From JAVBNW01 sp031551255 (GTDB taxonomy: Bacteria; Bacillota; Clostridia; Christensenellales; UBA1750), in assembly GCA_031551255.1 (NCBI GenBank), contig JAVBNW010000143.1, positions 1-35,348 on the forward strand: a stretch of DNA of 35,348 nucleotides. The letters run 5' to 3'. The translations under genes and the position numbers were made by a program. Within the stretch, counting starts at the first letter, position 1. Each line of letters starts with the position of its first letter. This document shows positions 8,162 through 16,181 of the stretch, piece by piece. The notes under the pieces were generated by a model, which ran no database searches, was not told the DNA's origin, and saw only the letters and a list, made by a program, of their open reading frames with translations.

Positions 8162-8213
8162 CGCACACACGCCTTTCTCGCTTTGAAGTTGCGAAGGCAC
8201 TTATAAGAATATC

Positions 8214-8247
8214 AGTATACTCCAGGCCCGTGAGGCTGGCAATTGCC
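8214..8247 (-). promoter_or_regulatory. Promoter of the alcohol dehydrogenase gene
   Basis: On the minus strand TTGCCA (complement of 8237-8242), a 17-bp spacer and TATACT (complement of 8214-8219). The -35 lies in a 10-bp palindrome GGCAATTGCC (8238-8247). Confidence 0.65.
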
Positions 8248-8253
8248 GCTTAC

Positions 8254-8409
8254 TTATTCAAAGAACAAAAACGGAAATGCCGCCCAAAATACCTCGAAGG
8301 CCAGCAGTACGATGGGCGCAAGCCGCTTTTTTTCCTGCCATAGCTTCATGCAATACGGCACAAGCGAGAATGCGCCGATGCATACCGCCACAAACATCAT
8401 CAACCTCAC
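8254..8409 (-). CDS. Small two-helix membrane protein, candidate germinant receptor D subunit
   Basis: A 51-residue frame (starts MRLMMFVAVCIGAFS, ends FPFLFFE) with two hydrophobic helices, about residues 3-19 and 32-49, joined by a charged loop KLWQEKKR. The GTG at 8407-8409 has GGGGGG seven bases upstream. It lies on the same strand as, and 101 bp after, the gerC stop. Known GerA-family operons often include or adjoin a gene for a small two-helix D subunit that modulates receptor function. Size, topology and position fit that, but no sequence-specific signature can be claimed. A hairpin (8450-8495) separates it from gerC, so cotranscription is uncertain. Confidence 0.6.
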   Translation of the reverse strand: MRLMMFVAVCIGAFSLVPYCMKLWQEKKRLAPIVLLAFEVFWAAFPFLFFE

Positions 8410-8449
8410 CGAATAACCCCCCTACGAAAACCTAGTATTCCAGCAGCGT

Positions 8450-8495
8450 CAGGGCGAAAGAATCATAGTCATGAGCAAATGATTCATTCGCCCTG
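8450..8495. repeat. Long inverted repeat after gerC
   Basis: CAGGGCGAA (8450-8458) pairs with TTCGCCCTG (8487-8495), and AATCAT (8461-8466) with ATGATT (8479-8484) after a 2x2 internal loop. There is no T-run on either strand, so it is not a standard intrinsic terminator. It could stabilise or process the ger transcript. Confidence 0.7.
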
Positions 8496-8510
8496 CGAGG
8501 AACCGGATCG

Positions 8511-9749
8511 CTAACGGGTATAGTTCGTAGACACATCCTGAGAGCGCATCACAAATTTCACCGCCACGTGAATCTGCGCATCATGCATGCGCTCCATCCA
8601 GTTGTATGCCCGCCAATCGTCTTCCGTAAGAAAGAATATTTTTGCATATTCCCCAAAATGCATGGGATCAAGACCTAAAGTTGTAAATCGCTCCATCATC
8701 TCGGCAAACTGTTCCTGAAGCATTTCCGAAATACGCAAGGCGACAACTCTTTCTTCCTCCCAAGAAATCTCCTGATGGGGGCCGCCCTCCAACATGATCT
8801 CCACGTCGATTACCGGCGCAGGCCCTGCAATATCCACCTTAATTTGTGGCTTCTTGACCTGGCGCGCCAAAACCTGCACGACATCTCCTTCTTGTATCCC
8901 CTGCACCTGAAAACCGCCGTATTGAAAGTCTCCAATCAGCATGCTTAACATCTGCATTTCATAACCGGTGAGCGCAAGCGTCATTTTATCCTGTGAAAAG
9001 ACCACCGCCCCAAAGTATTCCGTTGGGAAATCCCCCGAGCGCGGAAGGTCGCCCGCATAGTAGTCGGAATCCTGCGTACCGTGCTTTTCGGTTTCTCCAG
9101 GCAGGTTAAGGTCCTCCTTATCGCCGATACCAGCATACACCGCCAACGCCGAAGCATCCGCCGTCACAAAATCGAGATATACGGTATTCAGCGTGGCATT
9201 CGGCACAAAGCCATGCTGGCGATAGGATTCCAGCGCGGCCTCGATAGATTTGGAAATGCGCGTTCCAAACAACGGCTGCTGCGCCTTGACCATGGTACCG
9301 GCATTGCCCTGCGTTACGATAAACGTAGCCTTATGCCTAAAAGTACGGAGGAAGTAGATATCCTTAAGCAACGTTGGGAAGTAGTCACTGCTGGCGAGGG
9401 ATTCCGAAACAAAGATCTGCCGCGCATGCAAAAAGGTAACCCGGCGCGGAATCGAATAGTGCAGCATGTTCAGGCAATCGGAAAATGAGGCTCCTTCCGC
9501 CTCGGCCACGACATAGCCAGGCGGCTGGGCCTCTTCTTCAGATTCGCTACCCTTGGAGGCGCTGCCGGATGCGCCGTCGGCGATCGTAGGAAACTGTACG
9601 GTAACCCGCAGCCGTTCCACCGTACCCGAGTCTATCCCAATATTCAGTACATAGGATTGCTCGTCCAGTTCATCCGCATCGCGCGAAAAAGCGGCGGATA
9701 TCCCGATTAGTATGATGACAACCATAAATATTCCGGTATATTTATGCAT
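8511..9749 (-). CDS. gerC: Spore germination protein GerC family, without lipobox
   Basis: 412-residue C subunit of a GerA-type nutrient germinant receptor, which sits at the inner membrane of the spore. The N-terminus is a hydrophobic signal (residues 6-20) leading to SRDADELDEQSYVLNIGID, the counterpart of CWDRREL..GID in known GerC proteins. The lipid-modified cysteine expected at that point is absent (IGISAAFSRD). The C-terminal third matches the family (long helix, LGLDPMHFGEY). ATG at 9749 overlaps the gerB stop by eight bases (ATGCATAA), with GAGGAAAGGGG upstream inside gerB, so the two are translationally coupled. Longer in-frame starts would lie within gerB. It is probably expressed in the forespore; no clear sigma-G promoter was seen. 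Confidence 0.88.
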   Translation of the reverse strand: MHKYTGIFMVVIILIGISAAFSRDADELDEQSYVLNIGIDSGTVERLRVTVQFPTIADGASGSASKGSESEEEAQPPGYVVAEAEGASFSDCLNMLHYSIPRRVTFLHARQIFVSESLASSDYFPTLLKDIYFLRTFRHKATFIVTQGNAGTMVKAQQPLFGTRISKSIEAALESYRQHGFVPNATLNTVYLDFVTADASALAVYAGIGDKEDLNLPGETEKHGTQDSDYYAGDLPRSGDFPTEYFGAVVFSQDKMTLALTGYEMQMLSMLIGDFQYGGFQVQGIQEGDVVQVLARQVKKPQIKVDIAGPAPVIDVEIMLEGGPHQEISWEEERVVALRISEMLQEQFAEMMERFTTLGLDPMHFGEYAKIFFLTEDDWRAYNWMERMHDAQIHVAVKFVMRSQDVSTNYTR

Positions 9750-10815
9750 GTCCGGCCCCTTTCCTCGTGCGCACAAGCCCCAAGACCAGCAGCGCCAATG
9801 CCGGCAAAAACGCGAGCAGCCCCAGAGGCTGGCGCGCATCGAGCAATGCACTGAGCCACGCGGGAGCCACTTCCCGCGGTTTTGTGGCCAGAACAAAAGC
9901 AGATGCAACAATGGCCGCAATCAGATACTTGTGCTCCTCCTCGCCCAACGCGCGCGTGATCGCGCGGGAAGCAAAGTAGGTGAGCGATGTGGTCGCCGCG
10001 AGCATCGAACCCGTCCATACCATGATGAACAGCGCGCGCATGCGCTGGATATATCGCCCCGCATCGGCAATGGAGGCAAGATCCATGATGATCGAATACG
10101 GCGTCAATTCAAACGAGGTAGGAAACACCATCGCACACGAGGCGTACGCAAGCGCGATGACGACCGTCGCAACCACAATCGCGCGTACGCCCGTCGCGCG
10201 CCGGTTACCATGAAAACGTCCTGTTTCAAATAAAGGATACAAAACAAAAAGGTAATTGACCGCGCCGCACAGCGACGCTACGGCAACCTGCCCCGGCCCT
10301 TTCCCAAAGATGGGAAACAAATTTGTCCAAATATACATCTCATATTCGGGGGCGAGAAAAATTACGAGCGCGCAAATAGCCAGCGCGACGGGCATGGCAA
10401 TCCGCGCCGCGCGGGCAACGCCGGCAATGCCGGAGAGCGCGGCCGCCAGCACGGCAAATCCAAACGCGGCGCCGCAAGTCACGCGCTGTATTGAGGCCGC
10501 CGTATAGCTTTCCGTAGCGTCGATCAAAGAGCGAAACAGGCTTCCGCCCGCGACGAGCAGCACAAGCCCCAGCAAAAAGAGGAGCGGCCGGCCCACGCCG
10601 GAGGAACCGATCTCCACTAGCCCCCGATCGCCGGCCATTTTCTCGAACAGTAGAAACAATGCTACGGCAATGCCACCGGATAACAGCGTGGCGAGCCATG
10701 CCGCGTTGCCGGCAATGCCGTATACATTGACCGGCACCCCTGCCAACGATGCCCCAATAATGGCAAAAGTTATTAGGCCGGCTCCTTCCCTGCCGGTGAG
10801 CTTATCCTCCCGCAT
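9742..10815 (-). CDS. gerB: Spore germination protein GerB family (amino acid permease-like)
   Basis: 357-residue integral membrane B subunit of the germinant receptor, belonging to the APC amino acid/polyamine transporter superfamily, with about ten predicted helices. In this family the B subunit binds the nutrient signal (for example alanine). It begins MREDKLTGREGAGLI, matching the usual start of helix 1, with GGGAGGAAGGC directly upstream of the ATG. The conserved central stretch ending PLFETGRFHG is present. It lies 106 bp after gerA and overlaps gerC. Confidence 0.9.
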   Translation of the reverse strand: MREDKLTGREGAGLITFAIIGASLAGVPVNVYGIAGNAAWLATLLSGGIAVALFLLFEKMAGDRGLVEIGSSGVGRPLLFLLGLVLLVAGGSLFRSLIDATESYTAASIQRVTCGAAFGFAVLAAALSGIAGVARAARIAMPVALAICALVIFLAPEYEMYIWTNLFPIFGKGPGQVAVASLCGAVNYLFVLYPLFETGRFHGNRRATGVRAIVVATVVIALAYASCAMVFPTSFELTPYSIIMDLASIADAGRYIQRMRALFIMVWTGSMLAATTSLTYFASRAITRALGEEEHKYLIAAIVASAFVLATKPREVAPAWLSALLDARQPLGLLAFLPALALLVLGLVRTRKGAGHA

Positions 10816-10921
10816 GCCTTCCTCCCTTTATTGCCCGACGGTACTACCACGGCAATAGTCTTGTTACATCAAAACGCCCGCTCGGTCATGTCAATTAATC
10901 CCCTTATCGCCGATGTCTGCG

Positions 10922-12472
10922 TTAAGGCGCACCGCGCCTGGGCCGCGTTTTCATAAACCCCGGCGCTCTCTTTTGCATCCACACCGGCAGGCGCGCAAAC
11001 ACATCCGGGTTGGATGGCTTCTTGGGCGCATAGGGTGAGAGCAGCGGCACGCCGAAGGATTCCAGCGAGCTGACCCGCACAAATACCAGAAACGTGCCCA
11101 CGGCAAGCCCGGAAAAGCCCCACAAGCAACTCGACGCAAGCATGATATACCGAAGCAGGCGGCAGGCGACGGCCAGGTTATACTGCGGCACGCAAAACCC
11201 GCCCAGTGCCGTTACTGCGATGATGATGATCAACAGCGGGCTGACGATGTTGGCGGCCACAGCGGCCTGACCCAGGATCAGCGCGCCGATAATCGACAGC
11301 GAAGGCCCCAGCGACGCGGGTATTCGCATACCGGCTTCGCTGATGAGCTCAAGCGCCAGCGTCATCGCCAGAGTTTCAAGCCCTACGGGAAACGGAACCA
11401 TCGCATGGGATTCGGCGATCGCAGTTAGAAGATCCATCGGCAAAAGCTCGTTATGATAGACAAGTACGGAAAGATACATGGCTGGAAGCCATATCGAGAC
11501 GATCATACCGACGAAACGCACGAGCCTGGACAGCGTGCCGTACTGCCAGCGCAAGAAGCTGTCGTCGGAAGTATGCATCATGTGAAAAAGCGTAACCGGC
11601 ATCGCAAGCACCATCGTCGAGCCGTCCACCACCACCACCACTTGCCCTTCGAGCAAGAAAGACGCGGCTCTGTCGGGGCGTTCGGTCAGAAGAATCTGCG
11701 GCACAAGGGCATTGGGCCGATCCTCAATCCATTGCATCAGCTCGCCCGCGTTGGATACGGCGGGCGCGTCGATGGCATTGATGCGCTTTTTTACCTCTTC
11801 AACGATCGCTGGGTTTGCGATGGAGTCTACGTATAGAATTGCGCACGAGGTCTTCATATCGGTGCCGATGCCCAGCATTTCGCTGACAAGATCGGGCGCG
11901 CGCACGATGCGGCGAATGAGCGTAATGTTCGTGCGCATCGTCTCGGTAAACCCTTCATTAGGGCCTAAAACAACGGTTTCGGCGGCGGGCTCTTGCACGC
12001 CGCGCTTTTCAAACCCGCGCGTTTCCAACAATACGCAGGCCGTTTCGCCATCGACAAACAATACGCTTCGACCATCCAGCACAGCCGAAACCGCCTCGTC
12101 CAGCGAGACGCTCTTTTCCACATCGCCGATGCTGATCGAGTGACTGATCAACGCGTCCATGCGCTTGCCGGGCATGACGCCCTCCAGTATGGGAGCCATG
12201 GTCTGTCGGAGCAAAAAATCGTTTACCGCCGCGCGGCCGGCCATGCCGTCCATATAGACGACGCATGCGGGCACAGCCCCGATCGTATAGCGGCGCAATA
12301 CCAAATCGGCATTTCGGGGCGACAAAAATTCGCCTTCTAGCAACGTCAAGTTATCTTCGAGCGCCAAACACACCTCGCCCAGTGTCTTTTTCTCAGGGGC
12401 AGGCGGCGGCGGCTGTGAGCTGGGGCTTCCCTTGCGCTGCATTCCGCCGAGGATCCCGTCATACCAATTCAT
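10922..12472 (-). CDS. gerA: Spore germination protein GerA family
   Basis: 516-residue A subunit of a GerA-type receptor, first gene of the operon A-B-C. The N-terminal hydrophilic domain spans about residues 30-280, followed by membrane helices. It includes the family hallmark PFPVGLETLAMTLALELISE followed by AGMRIP; most relatives have glutamate where this one has AM-T. A basic, proline-rich cytoplasmic tail ends the protein. I chose the ATG at 12472 (MNWYDG) because GAGGTGG is five bases upstream; an ATG seven codons earlier is possible. With GerB and GerC it triggers release of dipicolinic acid and cortex breakdown on sensing nutrients. Confidence 0.92.
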   Translation of the reverse strand: MNWYDGILGGMQRKGSPSSQPPPPAPEKKTLGEVCLALEDNLTLLEGEFLSPRNADLVLRRYTIGAVPACVVYMDGMAGRAAVNDFLLRQTMAPILEGVMPGKRMDALISHSISIGDVEKSVSLDEAVSAVLDGRSVLFVDGETACVLLETRGFEKRGVQEPAAETVVLGPNEGFTETMRTNITLIRRIVRAPDLVSEMLGIGTDMKTSCAILYVDSIANPAIVEEVKKRINAIDAPAVSNAGELMQWIEDRPNALVPQILLTERPDRAASFLLEGQVVVVVDGSTMVLAMPVTLFHMMHTSDDSFLRWQYGTLSRLVRFVGMIVSIWLPAMYLSVLVYHNELLPMDLLTAIAESHAMVPFPVGLETLAMTLALELISEAGMRIPASLGPSLSIIGALILGQAAVAANIVSPLLIIIIAVTALGGFCVPQYNLAVACRLLRYIMLASSCLWGFSGLAVGTFLVFVRVSSLESFGVPLLSPYAPKKPSNPDVFARLPVWMQKRAPGFMKTRPRRGAP

Positions 12473-12530
12473 GCAGCCACCTCTTTCCATCATTTTTCTA
12501 TAGCATTTCCAGGCTTCATGATGTTATCCG

Positions 12531-12552
12531 TCGTCGGTTTGCTAACCGACGA
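12531..12552. promoter_or_regulatory. 22-bp palindrome in the gerA/lactonase divergent region
   Basis: Perfect inverted repeat: TCGTCGGTT (12531-12539), loop TGCT, AACCGACGA (12544-12552). It covers the -35 region of the lactonase promoter and lies about 60 bp upstream of gerA, so it is a candidate operator serving one or both directions. Confidence 0.65.
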
Positions 12553-12565
12553 ATTGTGCTATAAT
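12538..12565 (+). promoter_or_regulatory. Promoter of the UlaG-like hydrolase operon
   Basis: Extended -10 TGCTATAAT (TATAAT at 12560-12565), with a poor -35 (TTTGCT/TTGCTA near 12538-12544). The consensus extended -10 explains how it could work despite the weak -35, which lies in the palindrome. Confidence 0.65.
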
Positions 12566-12591
12566 AGGGCGAACAAAGGAGGTAAGGCCTT

Positions 12592-13308
12592 ATGGCTTGT
12601 ATGTTGACGTGGGTTGGGCAAGGCGGTTTTATGATCGAACAGGACGGCTACCGGGTCTTCATCGACCCTTACTTTTCCGATCTCGTCGGAAAGCAAGAGG
12701 GCATGAAGCGCCTCGTTCCCGCGCCGATGGGGGCGCCCGATCTCGCGGGGGCTCTTGTGATTGCGACGCACGACCATATCGACCACTTCGATATCGACAC
12801 CTTATCGGCCGCCGATCCTCATGCGTCGGTATTTGCCGGGCCGCCCAGTTGCCTTGAGCATTATCGCGAAATCGGCGTGCCGCAAGAAAATCTGCGCAAA
12901 CTCGCCGTCGGCGACGTGCTCACATGGGGCCCGATTAAGCTGGGCGGGGTCTACGCGCGCCACACCGACGATTCCATCGGCGTCACACTTTGCGCCGAGG
13001 GCGTTCGCGCCTATTTTACCGCGGATACGCTCGACAGCCCGCAGCTGCGTGAGGCCGGGCGCGGTTGCGACATCATCTTTACCTGCATCAACGGACGCCT
13101 GGGCAATATGAACGCCGCCGAAGCCGCGAAGCTGTCGCGCGATCTTAGCGTGCGCTGCGCCGTGCCGGTGCATTTCGGCATGTTCGCGGGAAACACCGCC
13201 GACCCGATGGACTTTGTGCGCGCGCTTGACGGAAGCGGAATCCTCACGCCCGTGCTTGCGCACGCGAAGCCCTACGAGCTGAGCGCGCTGCTCGGGGGCG
13301 CATCATGA
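12592..13308 (+). CDS. MBL-fold hydrolase, UlaG-like
   Basis: A 238-residue metallo-beta-lactamase-fold enzyme of the UlaG (L-ascorbate-6-phosphate lactonase) type. It starts with the short LTWVGQGGFMIE/VFIDPYFSD strands and carries the metal motif THDHIDHFD (H60, H62, D64, H65). Further metal ligands are the His in the ARHTDDS segment, the Asp in YFTADT and the late VHFGMF. The substrate is uncertain; no ascorbate uptake genes are nearby. A consensus AAAGGAGGT (12574-12582) precedes the ATG. The stop overlaps the next start (ATGA), so the two genes are translationally coupled. Confidence 0.88.
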   Translation: MACMLTWVGQGGFMIEQDGYRVFIDPYFSDLVGKQEGMKRLVPAPMGAPDLAGALVIATHDHIDHFDIDTLSAADPHASVFAGPPSCLEHYREIGVPQENLRKLAVGDVLTWGPIKLGGVYARHTDDSIGVTLCAEGVRAYFTADTLDSPQLREAGRGCDIIFTCINGRLGNMNAAEAAKLSRDLSVRCAVPVHFGMFAGNTADPMDFVRALDGSGILTPVLAHAKPYELSALLGGAS

Positions 13309-13979
13309 ACGAACCAAAAAAAGCCGCGGCAAAGGCGCCCCGGCTTTCCGCCGAATGGAAGCAACGCATCGGCCTATATGGAGGTATTCTGCTGATCCTC
13401 GTCATCGCGGCGGTCATTCCGCGGGTATACAACAACTCCAAGTCGGTCGTGCTCGCCAACCCCGCGCAGGCAGTCCACTATAGCGGGCCCTCGTATTGGG
13501 CCGAGCAGCAGATGATACGATCGAGCATCGTCTCCCTCTCCATGACCGACCCTCGCTGGAAGGACGAGCCCATCGCGGACACGGGCTACACCATCGGCGA
13601 GCAAGGCTCGCTGCTGTGCTGCCTGGCATGGGATGCGCCCGACGAGAAAGTTCCTTCCGACATCAACCGCGCCTTGCAGGCCGAGGATGCGTATACCGAA
13701 AACGGCGGCATCGATTGGGACAGGGCCAACGCCGCTCTTGCGCCGATGCGCTATATCGCCTATGAAAGCTCTACCCCTTCGTTTGCCGCGAACTGCCTAA
13801 AAGAAGGAAAGTCCGTGCTTCTTAAGATCGCCTCCGCCGATAACCGCGCGCTGTGGCTGTGGCTTCATAGCGCGGATGAAAACGGCTATTATGTCGTCAA
13901 TCCAACGGCGTACGGCGTTGCGGAACTCCTCCCCCCTGAAACCCGGGTGTATGCCGTGGTGGTGGGGGAAAAGGACTGA
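13305..13979 (+). CDS. Membrane-anchored C39-peptidase-like protein, probably inactive
   Basis: 224 residues: a short basic N-terminus, one membrane helix (about 22-39) and an extracytoplasmic domain. Residues 82-200 follow the pattern of C39-like cysteine peptidase domains: DPRWKD, then YTIGEQGSLLCCLAW where active members have SGC..T.LAM, then a late WLHSADENGYYVVNPTA where active members have GHWV...G.YYV.DP. The catalytic Cys position is Ser 102 and the His position is not His (RALWLW), so it is probably a binding module rather than a protease. Its start overlaps the UlaG-like gene's stop by ATGA. The partner function is unknown. Confidence 0.7.
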   Translation: MNEPKKAAAKAPRLSAEWKQRIGLYGGILLILVIAAVIPRVYNNSKSVVLANPAQAVHYSGPSYWAEQQMIRSSIVSLSMTDPRWKDEPIADTGYTIGEQGSLLCCLAWDAPDEKVPSDINRALQAEDAYTENGGIDWDRANAALAPMRYIAYESSTPSFAANCLKEGKSVLLKIASADNRALWLWLHSADENGYYVVNPTAYGVAELLPPETRVYAVVVGEKD

Positions 13980-14052
13980 TCCTCCCAAGGCGCGCACAGC
14001 CCCGAACAAAGCTTTGTCTTACGCTTTTTAAGCAAAAAAAGGAGGTTTCGCC

Positions 14053-15699
14053 ATGGCAAGACATTCCGAATTCACAGTAGGCGACAAGCCCTTCTTCTCG
14101 CTCGGAGGGCAGACGCACAACTCTTCGAGCTATTACCCTAACGACATGCGGCGCTCGTTTGAAAGTGCGCGCGCGCTGGGCGGCAACACGGTGGCAACGC
14201 CGCTGTGCTGGGATAAGTTCGAGCCCGAGGAAGGGCACTTTGACGAAGACTATGTGCGCGCCGTCATCGACCAGGCCCGTACATACGACATGCGCCTGGT
14301 ACTTTTGTGGTTTGCGACGTGGAAAAACGGCACGATGGAATATGTGCCTGCCTGGGTAAAGCGAGACGGCAAGCGCTTTCCCCGCACGCTATGCCGCGAT
14401 GGAAGCCCAACGGCCGTCCTCTCTTGTCATAGCGAAAACAACCGCAAGGCCGATGAAACCGCTTTTTGTCGCCTGATGAAGACGATCCGCGAATACGATG
14501 AAAAAGAAAACACCGTGATCGGCGTCCAAATCGAAAACGAGGCCGGCATTCTAGGCCCTACCCGGCGGGACTTCGGGCCCGACGGCGAGCGGGATTTTGC
14601 CGCGCAGGCCCCCGGGGAGCTGATCGCATGGGCAAAGGCGCACCCTAATGGGCGGCTTAGCGGCTACTTAAGCGCGGCAGGCTCACAGCCCTCCGGCACA
14701 TGGGCCCAAGTATTCGGCTCCTTTGGCGCCGAGGCGATGACCGCATGGTACATCGCACGCTATATCGATTCGATCGCCAAGGCGGGCAAGGAAGTCTACG
14801 ATATCTTTCTGTACGCGAACGCGTGGCTGGACGGCGGCTCGCAAGGCGCGATGTGGGATCTGGGCGGGCTGGAATACCCGTGCGGGGGCCCTGTTTCCAA
14901 GGTATTGGAAATCTGGTACGCCGCATGCACATCGCTGGATGCCATCGCGCCGGACAACTACCAATCCGAAACCTTCCGCCACATCGAGGCGAGCGACCTA
15001 TACGCGAACCCCGCGCTCGGCTGGCCGCTCTATGTGCCCGAAAGCGCCGCGGCGGGCCTGAACGCCACACAGATGTTTCACGCGGTCGGCAACCGTGGTG
15101 CGATCGGCTACCACATCTTCGGCTGCGAAAGCTGCCTTACCAACGATGGAGAGTTGACCCAAGGCGCAAAGATCATGCGCCGCTCCATGACGATGCTTCG
15201 CAATGCGTCCACACTGATTCAGGCGCACCGCGCAGATGGGCGCATGCGAGCCATTTGCCAAAGGCCGGGCGATGCATCCGTAACGCTCGCGCTTGCAGGC
15301 TGGAAGTGCCACGCCTCGTTCAAAGGCGGCAGCTATGGCGGCACGTTTATGGACCTTCGGCACAGGGACGCAAGTGCCACCGAGGCCGATATTCCGCTGG
15401 GCGTCCGGGATGAAACCGCGCGAGCGCTGCTGTTTCAGGTGGGCAAGGACGAATTTTACCTCGTCGGCCACGGCGTGCGCCTGTACTTTGCCCGCCCCGA
15501 GCCGCTGGACGGCTCGATTCCGCCGACGATGCTCAATGCGTCGCATCAGGCAAACTCTATGGCTACGCTGCTGGTAGAGGAAGGCTCCTTTATCGACGGG
15601 AGCTTTGTGCCCGTGCGCACCCGTTCCGGCGACGAGGCCCGCCACGGCGTTTGGGCGCAGGCGGATTGCGGCGTGATCCACTTTATTCTCGCCGATTAA
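14053..15699 (+). CDS. Glycoside hydrolase, GH35/GH42-like beta-galactosidase
   Basis: 548 residues, cytoplasmic (no signal peptide). The N-terminal TIM barrel begins FFSLGGQTHNSSSYYP and continues ALGGNTVATPLCWDKFEPEEG, typical of clan GH-A beta-galactosidases that act on plant or oligosaccharide galactosides. The acid/base is probably Glu 163 in QIENEAG and the nucleophile Glu 330 in LYVPES. The C-terminal 200 residues form a beta-rich domain like that of DUF5597-type GH35 relatives. A consensus GGAGGT (14041-14046) precedes the ATG. It lies 73 bp after the C39-like gene and may be read with it. No transporter adjoins it; the sugar importer at 27768-31493 is a possible substrate source. Confidence 0.82.
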   Translation: MARHSEFTVGDKPFFSLGGQTHNSSSYYPNDMRRSFESARALGGNTVATPLCWDKFEPEEGHFDEDYVRAVIDQARTYDMRLVLLWFATWKNGTMEYVPAWVKRDGKRFPRTLCRDGSPTAVLSCHSENNRKADETAFCRLMKTIREYDEKENTVIGVQIENEAGILGPTRRDFGPDGERDFAAQAPGELIAWAKAHPNGRLSGYLSAAGSQPSGTWAQVFGSFGAEAMTAWYIARYIDSIAKAGKEVYDIFLYANAWLDGGSQGAMWDLGGLEYPCGGPVSKVLEIWYAACTSLDAIAPDNYQSETFRHIEASDLYANPALGWPLYVPESAAAGLNATQMFHAVGNRGAIGYHIFGCESCLTNDGELTQGAKIMRRSMTMLRNASTLIQAHRADGRMRAICQRPGDASVTLALAGWKCHASFKGGSYGGTFMDLRHRDASATEADIPLGVRDETARALLFQVGKDEFYLVGHGVRLYFARPEPLDGSIPPTMLNASHQANSMATLLVEEGSFIDGSFVPVRTRSGDEARHGVWAQADCGVIHFILAD

Positions 15700-15700
15700 A

Positions 15701-15727
15701 GCGCGCTTCGGGGGTGCGCGCCTTTTA
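15701..15727 (+). terminator. Probable terminator of the glycosidase gene
   Basis: GCGCGC (15701-15706) and GCGCGC (15715-15720) enclose a 8-base G-rich loop, followed by CCTTTTA, directly after the stop. Confidence 0.6.
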
Positions 15728-15825
15728 CGGCAAGGTAGTACGCGTACTCCCGTGAACCCCCCGCCGAAGTTTACTCGGCGAAGGAGGCGCACGCCTGGTC
15801 AGCAAAAACACAACATAGCTAATTT

Positions 15826-15960
15826 CCTAGTGTTAAAACTGCCTTGCGGGCGTTATTTTTGGTGCATGGCAGCTTTTACGCAGCGCAGATGGCGAAAACT
15901 CGCATCGGCGGGCATGCTATCGGCAAGCGAACAGCGCAAGGCGGGATTCGCAACCATAAC
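15826..15960. repeat. Possible degenerate mobile-element fragment
   Basis: Non-coding and unlike flanking genes. Its composition and phrasing (a T-rich stretch then GGTGCATGGCAGCTTTTACG, later GGCATGCTATCGGC) recall the interior of the neighbouring MITE-like element. I cannot define ends. The plus-strand frame through it (15752-16072) looks like meaningless translation. Confidence 0.3.
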
Positions 15961-15993
15961 ATATCGTCGCGGCATGATGACGGATTCCACTCC

Positions 15994-16157
15994 AGGGCGT
16001 GTCACTAAAGTCACCGCGATGCAGATTGCGGTAGATTTTCCGGCAGATCAAGGAGCCGAAGTGCGGGCATAGCAGTGCTACGCCAAGCGGAGAGCGACGC
16101 CGATATGTCGGGAAAGATGCCGTAAAATGCACGCGCAGGAGTTTAGGAACACGCCCT
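15994..16157. mobile_element. MITE-like element with 16-bp terminal inverted repeats
   Basis: The left end AGGGCGTGTCACTAAA (15994-16009) and the right end, read on the other strand, AGGGCGTGTTCCTAAA (16142-16157), match at 14 of 16 positions. The 164-bp interior has no coding capacity and includes a partial palindrome GGCATAGCAGTGCTACGCC. Non-autonomous elements of this build are mobilised by a transposase in trans. No clear target duplication flanks it. Its right end stops 24 bp before the MFS start codon. Confidence 0.65.
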
Positions 16158-16181
16158 AATAAAGATAATGAAGAGGTAACT

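Noticed and set aside
8450..8495. Intrinsic terminator after gerC
   Set aside because: Strong hairpin but no T-run on either strand; recorded as an inverted repeat instead.
15752..16072. 106-codon frame, possible transposase remnant
   Set aside because: Crosses the MITE end and reads as random basic sequence; no transposase motif.
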